A stretch of DNA of 64,000 bases from an uncultured Collinsella sp. (GCA_902465105.1 CABQLM010000002.1:71849-135848), one strand, 5' to 3'; shown: positions 42,171-54,966, numbered from the stretch's first letter. The notes: a model not told the origin generated them from the letters alone. Numbers and translations: made by a program.

Positions 42171-45100
42171 CTAGGCACGCATCGAATTACGACGAAGCCT
42201 AACGCCGATGGCCAAGCACAGCGCAGCAGCCATGCCAAAGGTCACCATGAACATCAGTGAATCGTCGGACGTCTGCGCAAGTCCCCGCTTATCCTTGGAG
42301 GGCTTGCTGGGCTTATTGACGCCCGCCGCCGTGTTGCCCGAACCGGTCTGGTTCGAGGAAGCTCCGCCGGTTCCCTGGCTACTGCCGTTGCCGGTGTTAC
42401 CGGAGCCACCCGTGCCCTGGTCACCGCCGCCGGTGCCGCCCTGGTTACCGCCGGAGCCGGAATCGGTCCCCTTTTTGGTAAAGCGGGCCTCAATCGATGC
42501 GTCCGCATACACCGTCCACGTGTACTCCGCGTCATCGCTCAGAGCCTCGCCGTCCGCATTAAACCAACCGGCAAACACGTAGCCTTCCTTTGCCTCTGCC
42601 TGCGCGGTCACCTTTGCAGCGACCTCTACGGTTCCGTCGTCATCGACGCCCTCGAGCGCCACAGAACCCGCCTCGTCGTTCGCAGAAGCAGCCTTCACCG
42701 CGTAACGCTTCACCTCAAAGACCTTTGAGAGCTTTGCGTCTGCCCAGTCGGCGTGAGCGCTATAGATATTGTCCTTGCCGCGCGCAACGAGCTTGAGCGT
42801 CGAGGCGTCGGCCACATCAATGTCGCCCGTCGATACGAAAGCGTCGCCCGTATGCATGACTGGGCTCTCAAAGCGCTTTACGCCATCGACGTAGACCTCA
42901 AAGATCACGTTAGCCTCATTGGGCTTCGAGTTGGTCTCGTAGTCAACGCCCACTTGTGCGTTAAACGTGGTGTAGCCACGGCCCGTCAGGTCAATCTGGA
43001 TCTCGGAATTTGCGTGGGTTCCCAGACCCTTCTCAAACGTCTTGGCCTCTTTGCCGTTCCAAAGGGTCAGGTCGGCGCCGTCAACGCTGGCATCGCGCTT
43101 TACCTCGCGGTTATCGCCAGCCGTAGCGCTCGACCACACCATATCGGACAGATACAGCTTGCCGGTCGCCAGAATGTGGACCTTATAGGTACGCACCTCA
43201 GACGCATCGGGCGAGGTGACGCGGACCTGTGCCGGGGTCTCACCCGTACGCACGGCAAACGGTGCGGTAAGGCTACCCGTTCCTTTAGCGACGACGGTCT
43301 TGCCCATCACGAGCTCAACGGTGGCCTTTGACTCCTGGGCTTGCGCCGCAAGCGTGAGCTCGGAGACGTTGGTCGTAGCATGATACTCAAGGGTATCGGA
43401 ATCAAATGCGGAATCGAGCGACGCCCCGTCGATCGAAAGCTGCTCGAGCACGGCGTTATCCGCCTGCGGGACCTTGATGGACAGCTCGTAACGAGTCGGC
43501 TCGGCGCCCGTCTCGGGCACAACGAGAATCGACACCTTGTTGAGACCGGCGTGCAGCTGCACGTGACCGTCGGCAATATCGCCGCCGTTGGCGCTCAGAA
43601 GCACGCGGCTCGTCGCAGAGGTGGCCTGGGCTGCAATAACGGCCTCGCCGGCTTCGTCCTTGCGCACGGCATAGGCATACTCGCCATCTTTAAGCTCCAC
43701 CACGGCGCCATCCACCGTCAGCGATGCAAGCGCCGCAGCGCTGTCGCCCGAGCGGAGCACAACGAAACGATACGTACGCGTCGTGATGCCATCGGGAGCC
43801 GCGACCGTCACCTCGAGCACGTTAATGCCCGCGCCAAGCGTTGCGGTGCCGGTGGCCTCGACGGCAGCGCCATTGAATGTAGCCGTAATCTTCGCATTTG
43901 CGTCACGCGCGGCAAAGTGATAACTGAGCGCGCGCTCCTGCGTAGTGGCGGTAGTAAAGTAACCGGTCGTCTCGGGGCTAAAGGTAATGCCCGCAGCCGT
44001 GCCCGTCACCGAAGAGTCCTCGGCCAAGAATGCGTCCGAAGAAACTGCAGCGGTCTTGGCCTCGGCCGCGACAGCATCCTCTGCCCGAGCGGCATCGGCG
44101 TCGCCACTTACCGTAAACGTCTTGGAACCGCCATACACCAGTCGCGAACCGCTGCGCACGCGCATCGTCACCGTTGCGGTGCCAGGAGCGTTGGCAGTCA
44201 CCGTTCCGTTAGAGGAGACCGTCAGGACGGCAGGGTCACTCGACTCACACACGACCTCGTCGCCGGTTGCCTGCTTGGAATCGGCGTTGAGCTTAGCGGC
44301 GTCATCGGTAAACGTCACGTTGGACGGATCCATGCCCGCAGCCGAAAGGCGCGCGTTGAGTCCACCGTCGTACTCGTTGCCCGCGAACTCCACATTGCGG
44401 CAGTGTCCCATCCAGAACAGCTGACCATCGATGGCGCTCGAGGATGCCGTTGCCGAGAGCTGGGCATTCTGACCCACGGTAAGCTCAGAGGAGCCTTCGG
44501 CCAGCTGCAGTTGCACGCCAGCATCGAGACGCAGGAAACGGTTGTTCATGACGCTCAGCCCGTTGACGCTCTTTGCGTCCACCGCCATGCATGTCTGCGA
44601 GCCGTTCGATGTAAAGAACGTATTGTTCTCGATCTTGATGCCACGGTGCACGGTCTGATCGCTGCCTGTGGGATACCTCGTGGGATCGACGAGGATGGCC
44701 TGGGCGGCGCCGCGCTTAAAGACATTGCCCGAAATCGTGACATCCTCGACATGGCCAGACTCATACCAGCTGTTGTTGTCGTCCGAGATAAAGATTGCGG
44801 CCATACCCATGCCGTCAAACATGTTGTTCTCGATGCGAACCTTGCCACGGGTCGTCACCAGCACGCCGCGGGTGGGCGTCTCCTTAAAGACATTGTCGTG
44901 AATGTACACCGACGGCGTGTAGGTAACGTTCTCCGCCACGCAGCTGTTCGCGCGCACTTCCTCGGGCAGGGCCTCTTCAAACGTCAGGATGATTTTCGTG
45001 AGGCTACCGGAGCCCTCGCCCATCGAACCGCCACGACCGTCCGGTCCATCAACCGCGGTAACGGTGTACTGGCCCGAGGTCGCCTGCAGCAGATTACTCT

Positions 45101-46379
45101 TCTGGAAGAACTCGACCTTGTCGCCCACAAAGTAGTTCGGGAAACCAGACGTCTCGTGATGCTGGTAGGTCACCTCGATCTTGTGATCAGAAATACGACG
45201 CGTGACTTGCAGATACGTGCCGTGCACGTTGATTGGGTCGTCATGGGGGTTAGAGAACGAGCAGTTCTTGACCTCGATGTTGCCCTTGCAGCCAGACATC
45301 TGGATAAAGTCGGCGTAACCGGTCGTGGTGTGACCGCGCGTCATGTCGGCCTGGAAGTCGACATCGTCGAGCGTAATGTTCTCGGACGACTGCCCCACCA
45401 TGCCAAAGCCATGCAGGAAGTGGATATCGAGATTGCTCAGCACCACATTTTTGCTCTTCCAGAGGAATGTGCCCGGATGGTCGCGCTTGGTCGGACGCAT
45501 CTGATAGCACATGCCCGGACGTACCTCGTCGGGTCTGTTCGACCACGTGATCTTAAGGCGGTGATTGCCGGCATCGGTGATGGTCGAATTGCGGAACAGC
45601 GGGTTATTGTTGGTGTCGCCGCGCCAGGTCAGGCCGCTCACCGTGTCGTAACGCTGGGTGTAATTCATAGCATTGCGGGTGGACCAATACGTCTCGCCCG
45701 AATAGGGGCTCGCATCGCTCGACCAGGTGACGCCACCGTTTTCGACACGGTAGTTATAGCACTCGGGAACATACACAATAGCCGAGTTGCCCTCGACCGA
45801 CTCGACGGTCACATCCACCACCGTGGGAACCTGGAAGTCGACCGAATAGTTGCGGAAGGTCACGTTCTCGCTCTCGAGTGCGGCAAACGTCGTCATCTTG
45901 CCGTGGAACATGAACTGCGAACCATTGCCCTCGATCGTGACGTTGTTCATGCCCTCGACGAGGATGCCGATGCTCTTCTCGGCCACCGAGGTGTCTGCAC
46001 CGGTGGTGTTCGAAACATACAGCGTGCGCTTGAACGCCTTATCGGGATAGATGTCGTAACGACCCTTGGGGAACGAAACGACCACCGACTTGCCCGCGTC
46101 CGTCGCCTTCTTGGCCTCCTCGAGCGCCTTGACGATGCCGGGCTCGGCGTCTTCGCCGCTATCCGCGACGACGCCGTAATCACGCACATTTATGACAACT
46201 GCGTTCGTCTGGTCATCGGCGGTCGCCGTCGTACCGGCAGCATATGCCGAGACCGGCAGAGCCGCGGGAGCCGACGCAACCACAAGCGCGGCGGCAAGTC
46301 CGAGCACAGCGCGCATCGGAAGCCGACGACGATTACGACAATCGCCCGCCGCCTTTGCATGAGCACGGCCGCTCATCAT
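42171..46379 (-). CDS. Sortase-anchored GH110-like beta-helix glycosidase
   Basis: This 1,402-residue secreted protein starts with a signal peptide (RAVLGLAAALVVASAPAALPVSAYA). Residues about 60-640 form a right-handed beta-helix. It matches GH110-like signatures: FPKGRYDIYPDKAF, LWKSKNVVLSNLDIHFLHGFGMVGQ, and MSGCKGNIEVKNCSFSNPHDDPINVHG with its DDP acid pair. GH110 enzymes are exo-alpha-1,3-galactosidases acting on blood-group B and related glycans; activity here is inferred. Downstream follow a Big-like domain, two cadherin-like repeats, an NPCBM carbohydrate-binding module (YLSDMVWSSATAGDN to DWADAKL), an InlB-type repeat, a Gly/Ser linker and a cell-wall anchor: LAQTSDD, hydrophobic stretch, RLRRNSMRA. 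The motif is a non-canonical LPXTG variant. Confidence 0.85.
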   Translation of the reverse strand: MMSGRAHAKAAGDCRNRRRLPMRAVLGLAAALVVASAPAALPVSAYAAGTTATADDQTNAVVINVRDYGVVADSGEDAEPGIVKALEEAKKATDAGKSVVVSFPKGRYDIYPDKAFKRTLYVSNTTGADTSVAEKSIGILVEGMNNVTIEGNGSQFMFHGKMTTFAALESENVTFRNYSVDFQVPTVVDVTVESVEGNSAIVYVPECYNYRVENGGVTWSSDASPYSGETYWSTRNAMNYTQRYDTVSGLTWRGDTNNNPLFRNSTITDAGNHRLKITWSNRPDEVRPGMCYQMRPTKRDHPGTFLWKSKNVVLSNLDIHFLHGFGMVGQSSENITLDDVDFQADMTRGHTTTGYADFIQMSGCKGNIEVKNCSFSNPHDDPINVHGTYLQVTRRISDHKIEVTYQHHETSGFPNYFVGDKVEFFQKSNLLQATSGQYTVTAVDGPDGRGGSMGEGSGSLTKIILTFEEALPEEVRANSCVAENVTYTPSVYIHDNVFKETPTRGVLVTTRGKVRIENNMFDGMGMAAIFISDDNNSWYESGHVEDVTISGNVFKRGAAQAILVDPTRYPTGSDQTVHRGIKIENNTFFTSNGSQTCMAVDAKSVNGLSVMNNRFLRLDAGVQLQLAEGSSELTVGQNAQLSATASSSAIDGQLFWMGHCRNVEFAGNEYDGGLNARLSAAGMDPSNVTFTDDAAKLNADSKQATGDEVVCESSDPAVLTVSSNGTVTANAPGTATVTMRVRSGSRLVYGGSKTFTVSGDADAARAEDAVAAEAKTAAVSSDAFLAEDSSVTGTAAGITFSPETTGYFTTATTQERALSYHFAARDANAKITATFNGAAVEATGTATLGAGINVLEVTVAAPDGITTRTYRFVVLRSGDSAAALASLTVDGAVVELKDGEYAYAVRKDEAGEAVIAAQATSATSRVLLSANGGDIADGHVQLHAGLNKVSILVVPETGAEPTRYELSIKVPQADNAVLEQLSIDGASLDSAFDSDTLEYHATTNVSELTLAAQAQESKATVELVMGKTVVAKGTGSLTAPFAVRTGETPAQVRVTSPDASEVRTYKVHILATGKLYLSDMVWSSATAGDNREVKRDASVDGADLTLWNGKEAKTFEKGLGTHANSEIQIDLTGRGYTTFNAQVGVDYETNSKPNEANVIFEVYVDGVKRFESPVMHTGDAFVSTGDIDVADASTLKLVARGKDNIYSAHADWADAKLSKVFEVKRYAVKAASANDEAGSVALEGVDDDGTVEVAAKVTAQAEAKEGYVFAGWFNADGEALSDDAEYTWTVYADASIEARFTKKGTDSGSGGNQGGTGGGDQGTGGSGNTGNGSSQGTGGASSNQTGSGNTAAGVNKPSKPSKDKRGLAQTSDDSLMFMVTFGMAAALCLAIGVRLRRNSMRA

Positions 46380-46673
46380 ATGACGCTGAGGTTTCGCCCC
46401 CCCTCAACGTCCATTCCATACAATTCAACACGGTCGGCCATAGCGCCCGCCTCTCGCGACATGCTGCACACAGCGTAAACAAGTATTGGAAAGTATGCTT
46501 CACTTGTATGAGTACGTTAACATCGATTCGACAGGCGTCCTTTTTGCGCAGGCGAACGGACACAATTCGTTTTCTGCCACATTTTTTTCATAAAGTTTGG
46601 CCTCGCACCCTGTGCGATATTGCTGTGGTGAACGGTAGATTAGAGGGGTTAAAGAGGAGTAATAGCAGGTGGT
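46380..46673. other. Leader and promoter region of the GH110-like gene
   Basis: The minus strand upstream of the start is AT-rich with no good ribosome site before the ATG at 46379 (nearest purines GGGGGGCG, 16 bp away). The start may lie further in, for example at the in-frame ATG just before RAVLGL (about 46316). No gene is visible. Confidence 0.4.
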
Positions 46674-46874
46674 GGACAGTTTGTTCAGATATGTATTTAT
46701 TACCCGCCCCTTGAGCGTAAAACTGCCGTTTGGAATTCACCGCGGGCTTATTATTGGAATTATTCGCCCTTGAGCGAACCTCTTTTAGCGCTTCGGCACA
46801 TCACAAACAGCCCAATTGAGTCCAAATCGGCCTTCATCCACCCTCTCAAAAATACATATCTGAACTAACTGTCC
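46674..46874. repeat. MITE-like inverted repeat pair, 25-bp arms with GGACAG ends
   Basis: GGACAGTTTGTTCAGATATG plus TATTT (46674-46698) is matched by the reverse complement at 46850-46874 with one mismatch. The 151-bp interior is AT-rich and non-coding, and contains CCCTTGAGCG twice. There is no transposase. Confidence 0.75.
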
Positions 46875-46896
46875 AGCGACACGCTCAACAGGCAAC

Positions 46897-46934
46897 AAAA
46901 AGGTCCTCCGGTGAGTTGCATTCACCGGAGGACC
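46897..46934 (-). terminator. Terminator downstream of carB
   Basis: GGTCCTCCGGTGA pairs perfectly with TCACCGGAGGACC around GTTGCAT, followed by TTTTTG on the minus strand. Confidence 0.93.
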
Positions 46935-47012
46935 CACACTCACTTTATTTCTCAGCCCCAGTCATCGCGCAAAGCCCCTTCGACAGTACACGGTGCAGCC
47001 AAGTCACCACAA

Positions 47013-47100
47013 GCCGGGGCGGGAGGGGCCGAGTTTCCCCCTGAGCGACTCTGCCTGCAGCCGGAGCGAAAGGGGGAAACTCGGCCCCTCCCGCCCCGGC
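47013..47100. repeat. Perfect 30-bp-arm GC-rich inverted repeat at the 3' end of carB
   Basis: GCCGGGGCGGGAGGGGCCGA and ten further bases (47013-47042) are matched exactly by the reverse complement at 47071-47100. The loop is 28 nt. It begins 13 bp after the carB stop and precedes the terminator at 46897. Such a stem would be extremely stable. Confidence 0.93.
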
Positions 47101-47113
47101 CGGACAGCTCGAC

Positions 47114-50409
<3,296 letters not shown>

Positions 50410-50410
50410 G

Positions 50411-51850
50411 TTAGTTCTCCTCGGTCGCAACGTTCTCGGACTCGGCGAAATTCCAGCCGGCGAGGCGGTCCTTCGCGGTGTCGATGTCCAGGTAGTTCTC
50501 CTCGCCGTCCATGAGTCGCGTAAAGGCGGTAAAGAGATAGTGGGCATCGGTGGGGCCGGGCGAGGCTTCGGGGTGGTACTGCACCGAGAAGCACGGCGCG
50601 TCGAGCAGCTGGATACCCTCGGCAGTGCCGTCGTTGAGGTTCACATGCGTCAGGCGAATGCGGCCGAAGCGCTCGTTCATCACGACCGGCGCGATACCGC
50701 GGCGCACCCAGGCGCGCAGGTCACCGTCGGCCGCATGCTCGGTCTCGCCTCCGGAGAGCTCAGGGATCAGTTTGCCCAGGCTGGGGAACAACAGGCCAAA
50801 GCCGTGGTTTTGCGCAGTAATCTCCACACGGCGGCTCACCAGGTTCATAACCGGCTGGTTGCCACCGCGGTGACCGAACTTAAGCTTTTCCATCTGAGCG
50901 CCGCAAGCCAGGCTGATCATCTGATGGCCCAGGCAAATACCAAAGACCGGCACCTTGCCAATCAGCTGCTGCACCTGCTCGTAGGTCTCTACCACGGCAT
51001 CGGGGTCGCCGGGGCCGTTGGACAAAAAGACGCCATCGGGATTCATGCCGAGCACCTCACTCGCGGGCGTATCCCACGGCACGACGGTGAGATCGCAGCC
51101 GGCGCGGACCAGGCCCTCCAGAATGCCGCGCTTCACGCCGCAGTCGTAGGCAACCACCTTGTGGCGGGCAGAGGCGGCGGGGGTGAGCGCAAAGTCATGC
51201 GTAGCAGGCAGGTCGCTCGCAGCAAAGTCATGGGGCTCAGGGCAGCTTACGGTCTTGACCAGGTTCTCGCCCACCAACGTGGGGGCTGCGGCCAGACGCT
51301 CGGCAAGTTCGTCGACGTCAAAGACCTCGGTCGAGATAATGCCCATCTTGGAGCCGTTGTCGCGCAGGTGGCGCACCAAGGCGCGGGTGTCGACGCCCTC
51401 GATGGCGACGATACCGTGGGCGCGCAGGTACTCCGGCACGCTTTCGGCAGAACGCCAGTTAGAAGGCGTGCCGCACATGTCGCGTACGATCATGCCACGC
51501 ATGGCCGGAGCACTCGCAGTGCGAGCGGCGTCACCGGGAAAGGCCGACTGGACGTCGGTCTCGTCGATGCCGTAGTTGCCGATCTGCGGATAGGTCATGG
51601 TTACGATTTGGCCGGCATAGCTCGGATCGGTCATGACCTCAAAATAACCCTCGAGCGAGGTGTTGAAGCAGACTTCGCCGGTCGCGGTGCCCTCGGCGCC
51701 GCATGCACGTCCATAAAAAATGGTCCCATCCTCAAGGTACAGGATGCAGGGACCGCAGACGCCCTTGCTGGTTTTTGCCAGCATACGCTGGCAAAGTTCG
51801 CTGGGCGCGATGGTGCGGGCAGCAGTGCCCGCGGTATGGTTGTTCGCCAT
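50411..51850 (-). CDS. carA: Carbamoyl-phosphate synthase small subunit, with extra segments
   Basis: CarA is the glutaminase that feeds ammonia to CarB. The 479-residue protein shows [15 protein letters not shown], the amidotransferase nucleophile GICLGHQ and the acid-base pair YHPEASPGP. It is about 100 residues longer than usual. Extra material includes an N-terminal 34 residues and a segment of about 38 residues between TAQNHGF and [10 protein letters not shown], where homologues have a short turn. The start at 51850 follows AAGGAG by seven bases; a hairpin immediately upstream resembles a PyrR site. The gap to carB is one base. Confidence 0.95.
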   Translation of the reverse strand: MANNHTAGTAARTIAPSELCQRMLAKTSKGVCGPCILYLEDGTIFYGRACGAEGTATGEVCFNTSLEGYFEVMTDPSYAGQIVTMTYPQIGNYGIDETDVQSAFPGDAARTASAPAMRGMIVRDMCGTPSNWRSAESVPEYLRAHGIVAIEGVDTRALVRHLRDNGSKMGIISTEVFDVDELAERLAAAPTLVGENLVKTVSCPEPHDFAASDLPATHDFALTPAASARHKVVAYDCGVKRGILEGLVRAGCDLTVVPWDTPASEVLGMNPDGVFLSNGPGDPDAVVETYEQVQQLIGKVPVFGICLGHQMISLACGAQMEKLKFGHRGGNQPVMNLVSRRVEITAQNHGFGLLFPSLGKLIPELSGGETEHAADGDLRAWVRRGIAPVVMNERFGRIRLTHVNLNDGTAEGIQLLDAPCFSVQYHPEASPGPTDAHYLFTAFTRLMDGEENYLDIDTAKDRLAGWNFAESENVATEEN

Positions 51851-51861
51851 AATTCTCCTTC

Positions 51862-51879
51862 CCGGTCTCACAGGACCGG
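51862..51879 (-). promoter_or_regulatory. PyrR-type RNA hairpin over the carA ribosome site
   Basis: On the minus strand CCGGTC-CTGTGA-GACCGG forms a perfect 6-bp stem whose loop and flank read TCCTGTGAGAC. It ends directly before the AAGGAG ribosome site of carA. In mycobacteria and bacilli PyrR binds hairpins with UCCNGNGAG loops, and in the former it represses translation from such a position. This assignment is by pattern only. Confidence 0.6.
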
Positions 51880-51987
51880 CTTAAAGGTTGGTAGTTAGGC
51901 CTCGCGGTATTGTAACCGCAAGTATGCGCCATAGCGTTAATTTCATCGAAATGTTTACGAAATGATAATTATGACTTTCTATGCATA

Positions 51988-52094
51988 ATGATTTTTCTAG
52001 GACGGGGATTAAAGAATCATTCTGAGAGCAGGGCTTTGTCGCCAACCGCATACATGACAGAATGATTTATTAATCCCCGTCCCAGAAAAATCAT
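51988..52094. repeat. Inverted repeat with 37-bp arms and GGGACGGGGATTAA core
   Basis: 51988-52024 and 52058-52094 match as inverted copies at 34 of 37 positions. The right arm overlaps the terminator of the gene at 52133. The spacer 51880-52132 has no gene. Confidence 0.88.
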
Positions 52095-52127
52095 CCCGCG
52101 TGGTCGTTTGGCTCACACGGGATGATG
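52086..52127 (-). terminator. Terminator of the membrane-protein gene at 52133
   Basis: On the minus strand CATCCCGTGTGA pairs with CACGCGGGATG and is followed by ATTTTTC. Confidence 0.9.
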
Positions 52128-52132
52128 GCGTC

Positions 52133-53092
52133 TTATTTGTCCTGCTCCAGCAGATCTGACGGTGTGCGATCGGGCTTGCCGCCGCGGAAAATCTCGCGGC
52201 CATGCAGACGATGCTCCAGGTCACGTTCGGCCTTTTCCTCGTCAATCTTGGTCTGGCTCACCGCCGGATCCTCAATCAGCGACGACACCGAGTTCACCTG
52301 CTTTTGAATGCGCTCGGCAATGGTGTCGTCCATGCTTACGATGCGCATCTTCCAGTCAATATTCGTGGCGTTGGACGAGCTCTTGGTCCAGACGAACGTC
52401 AGGATGGCGCTCTGGTGCCCCCGAGCGGGAAACATGCCAAAGAAGGAATCATGCTGGATATTGCTGTCCTCATCGATATAGGCGTGCACGTTGTACACCA
52501 CACGGTCGATCTTGTCGTTGAGCAGGGCGTTGGTCGCAAGCGCCGCCGCCTGGATCTGCCCGTTGGACAGCAGCTCGAGCTCGTTGGCAGACGATGTGTC
52601 CAACACCGTCACCTCGACCGTACCAGTACGCTCATCGGCCTCATCGACGGTAAAGTCGAGCGGGAACTGCGTAAAGCCGTTGCCCCACTCGAGTCCACCC
52701 TTGAGTGCTGTAGAAACGGAATCGACCGAAACGCTCTCGGACAGATTGGCGGTGTTCAGGCGTCGCATCACGCCGTAGCCAATCTGCATGCCAACAATCA
52801 GCACAAGGATGCCGATGACCACAGCCATGGCAGTCTTCGTAATGGTATGACTCACCTGCGAACCAGAAGGGTCGTCCTCGGACAACGGGTCGATATGTTT
52901 TGCCTGGCTCGCGCGATCCTCGCTGCGAAGCTGCGCCAACGCCGCCTTGTCGCCGCGCTTGACGGCAGCCTCTTTTTCGCGCATGCGCTCGGTGCGCTTT
53001 TTGGCAAGCGTCGGATCCAAAACGCCGGATGCGTCGATCTCGGAGAATAACTCCGTCACTTCTTCCGGAGTCAAAGGGTTCTTCTCAGCCAT
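52133..53092 (-). CDS. Single-pass membrane protein of unknown function
   Basis: This 319-residue protein is not recognised. Residues 1-85 are charged and cytoplasmic (RTERMREKEAAVKRGDKAA). One transmembrane helix follows (ITKTAMAVVIGILVLIVGMQIGYGVM), then about 165 residues of extracytoplasmic domain with mixed strands (QFPLDFTVDEADERTGTVEVTVLD, DSFFGMFPARGHQSAILTFVW). The C-terminal tail is charged again. It lies 19 bp downstream of the ABC exporter, so the two probably share a transcript and may work together. No motif suggests an enzyme. Confidence 0.7.
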   Translation of the reverse strand: MAEKNPLTPEEVTELFSEIDASGVLDPTLAKKRTERMREKEAAVKRGDKAALAQLRSEDRASQAKHIDPLSEDDPSGSQVSHTITKTAMAVVIGILVLIVGMQIGYGVMRRLNTANLSESVSVDSVSTALKGGLEWGNGFTQFPLDFTVDEADERTGTVEVTVLDTSSANELELLSNGQIQAAALATNALLNDKIDRVVYNVHAYIDEDSNIQHDSFFGMFPARGHQSAILTFVWTKSSSNATNIDWKMRIVSMDDTIAERIQKQVNSVSSLIEDPAVSQTKIDEEKAERDLEHRLHGREIFRGGKPDRTPSDLLEQDK

Positions 53093-53111
53093 AAACTTCC
53101 TGTCATATCAA

Positions 53112-54884
53112 TCAGTCGAGCTCGTGCGCACGCGCACCTTCGAACTGCATTCGATAGTAACGGGCATAGGTGCCGCCGCGGACGAGAAGCTGCTCATGCG
53201 TGCCACGTTCCACAACGCGACCATGCTCGACAGTCGCAATCTCGTCAGCATGCTTAATAGTCGAAAGACGGTGGGCGATGATGATCGTAGTACGGCCGCG
53301 CGCCAGCTCTTCGAGCGACTCCTGAACCGCTTCCTCGCTCTCGTTATCCAAAGCGCTCGTCGCCTCGTCCAAGATCAAGATTTTGGGATTCTTGAGAAAC
53401 ACGCGCGCGATAGCGACGCGCTGCTTCTGCCCACCCGAAAGACGGCTGCCGCGCTCGCCCACAATCGTGTCATAGCCCTGCGGCAGCGACTCGATAAAGG
53501 CATCGATATTGGCGCGGCGAGCGGCCTCGGCGATTTCATCCGCCGTAGCGCCCGGCTTGCCGTAGGCGATATTCTCGCCAATCGTACCGTCAAACAAGTA
53601 GACATCCTGCTGCACGAGGCCAATAGCACGGCGCAAACTCTGTTGCGTCACGTCGCGCACATCCTGACCGTCGATGCTGATAGATCCGTCAGCCACGTCG
53701 TAAAAACGCGGCAGCAGCGAACAAGTCGTAGACTTGCCGCCGCCCGAGGGACCAACCAGCGCGATGGTCTGGCCGGGCTTGATAGACAAGTCCATATGGT
53801 CGATAACAGGGCGTCCGTCGGCGCCGCCCTCGCCCAACTCAACATCCTCATAGCTAAAGCACACGTCGCGATACTCAACAGCGCCCGCCGTCACCCGCAG
53901 ATCCACGGCACCCGGCCTATCCTGAATATCGGGGGCAGTCGAAAGTACCTCGTCCATACGCTTAAAGCCGGCGATGGCCTTCTGATACGTTTCGGCCGAA
54001 TTGACGAGCGTCTCGAGCGGGGTGCAGAACAGTGAAATGTAGAGCGCGAAGGTCGCCATATCGACCGCCTGCAGCTGTCCCTGGGCGACCAGCCAGCCGC
54101 CCAGCAGTACTACGATCACATAGAGCACGCCCGAGAGCAGGCCATACGTCGCGGTATAGACGCCCATGGCGTGGTACATGTTCTCCTTGGAAGAAAGGTA
54201 GCGGTCGTTCGAGGCGCGAAACTTAGAGCGTTCGGTCTCCTCGTTGGCAAAGCTCTTGACCACGCGCATGCCCGCCAGCGAATCCTGCAGCTGCGCATTA
54301 ATGCCGCTGATCTTTTTGCGGTTGTCGCTAAAGACCTCACGCATGCGTATGTTCTGCCAAAACATGACGACCGCAAACGCCACCGTCACCACGGCCATGG
54401 CAAGCGCCAGCACCGGGGCGATGGTAAAGAGGATCACAAACGAGCCGATAATCTCGATACCGCAGATGATGATCCACTCGGGTACGTGATGCGCCGCCTC
54501 ACAGATATCAAATAGGTCGTTGACCACGCGGCTCATCATATCGCCCGAGCTGTTGCGGTCGAAGTATGCAAAGCTAAAGCGCTCGTACTGGTCAAACAGG
54601 TCCTCGCGCATCTTGGACTCCATGCGCGCGCCCATCACGTGGCCCCAATAGCTCACAAAGTAGCGACAGACGCAACGGATGGCATACATTAGCACCAGGC
54701 CCACCGCGATCATACCAAGCGCCTGCATAATGGCAGCCTGGCCCTGGGTAAACAACCCTCCAGTCAGATTGCGCAGAATGATAGGGAACGCCAGGTCAAT
54801 GGCGGCAAGCACCAGAGCACAAACAGTATCGGCAACAAAAAGCCCCATCTGGGGCTTGTAATACGAAAGAAAACGCTTCAGCAT
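53112..54884 (-). CDS. ABC-type multidrug/lipid exporter (MsbA/LmrA-like half-transporter)
   Basis: This 590-residue half-transporter has about six N-terminal transmembrane helices, the coupling-loop segment around FYDVADGSISIDGQDV, and an ATPase domain. The latter has Walker A GPSGGGKST, Q-loop IGLVQQDVYLFDGTI, signature LSGGQKQR, Walker B ILILDEATSALD and H-loop IIAHRLSTIKHAD. All are intact. Such proteins form homodimers that export lipids or drugs. It is upstream of the unknown membrane protein in the same direction. The substrate is unknown. Confidence 0.92.
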   Translation of the reverse strand: MLKRFLSYYKPQMGLFVADTVCALVLAAIDLAFPIILRNLTGGLFTQGQAAIMQALGMIAVGLVLMYAIRCVCRYFVSYWGHVMGARMESKMREDLFDQYERFSFAYFDRNSSGDMMSRVVNDLFDICEAAHHVPEWIIICGIEIIGSFVILFTIAPVLALAMAVVTVAFAVVMFWQNIRMREVFSDNRKKISGINAQLQDSLAGMRVVKSFANEETERSKFRASNDRYLSSKENMYHAMGVYTATYGLLSGVLYVIVVLLGGWLVAQGQLQAVDMATFALYISLFCTPLETLVNSAETYQKAIAGFKRMDEVLSTAPDIQDRPGAVDLRVTAGAVEYRDVCFSYEDVELGEGGADGRPVIDHMDLSIKPGQTIALVGPSGGGKSTTCSLLPRFYDVADGSISIDGQDVRDVTQQSLRRAIGLVQQDVYLFDGTIGENIAYGKPGATADEIAEAARRANIDAFIESLPQGYDTIVGERGSRLSGGQKQRVAIARVFLKNPKILILDEATSALDNESEEAVQESLEELARGRTTIIIAHRLSTIKHADEIATVEHGRVVERGTHEQLLVRGGTYARYYRMQFEGARAHELD

Positions 54885-54915
54885 GTGATCCTCAAAGAAA
54901 TATCAGCAACATAAG

Positions 54916-54954
54916 GCCCTGGGACAAAGTAATCTGTAGTTCTTGTCCCAGGGC
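54916..54954 (-). terminator. Stem-loop after the Nudix gene
   Basis: GCCCTGGGACAA (54916-54927) pairs perfectly with TTGTCCCAGGGC (54943-54954). It lies 12 bases after the Nudix stop. It shares the GGGACA core of the other repeats in this window. Confidence 0.8.
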
Positions 54955-54966
54955 TATCCCCACTCG

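Noticed and set aside
43341..46478. A 1,045-residue plus-strand open frame opposite the GH110-like gene
   Set aside because: The minus-strand product has signal peptide, domain motifs and anchor. The plus frame is Arg/His-rich antisense composition with no recognisable domain.
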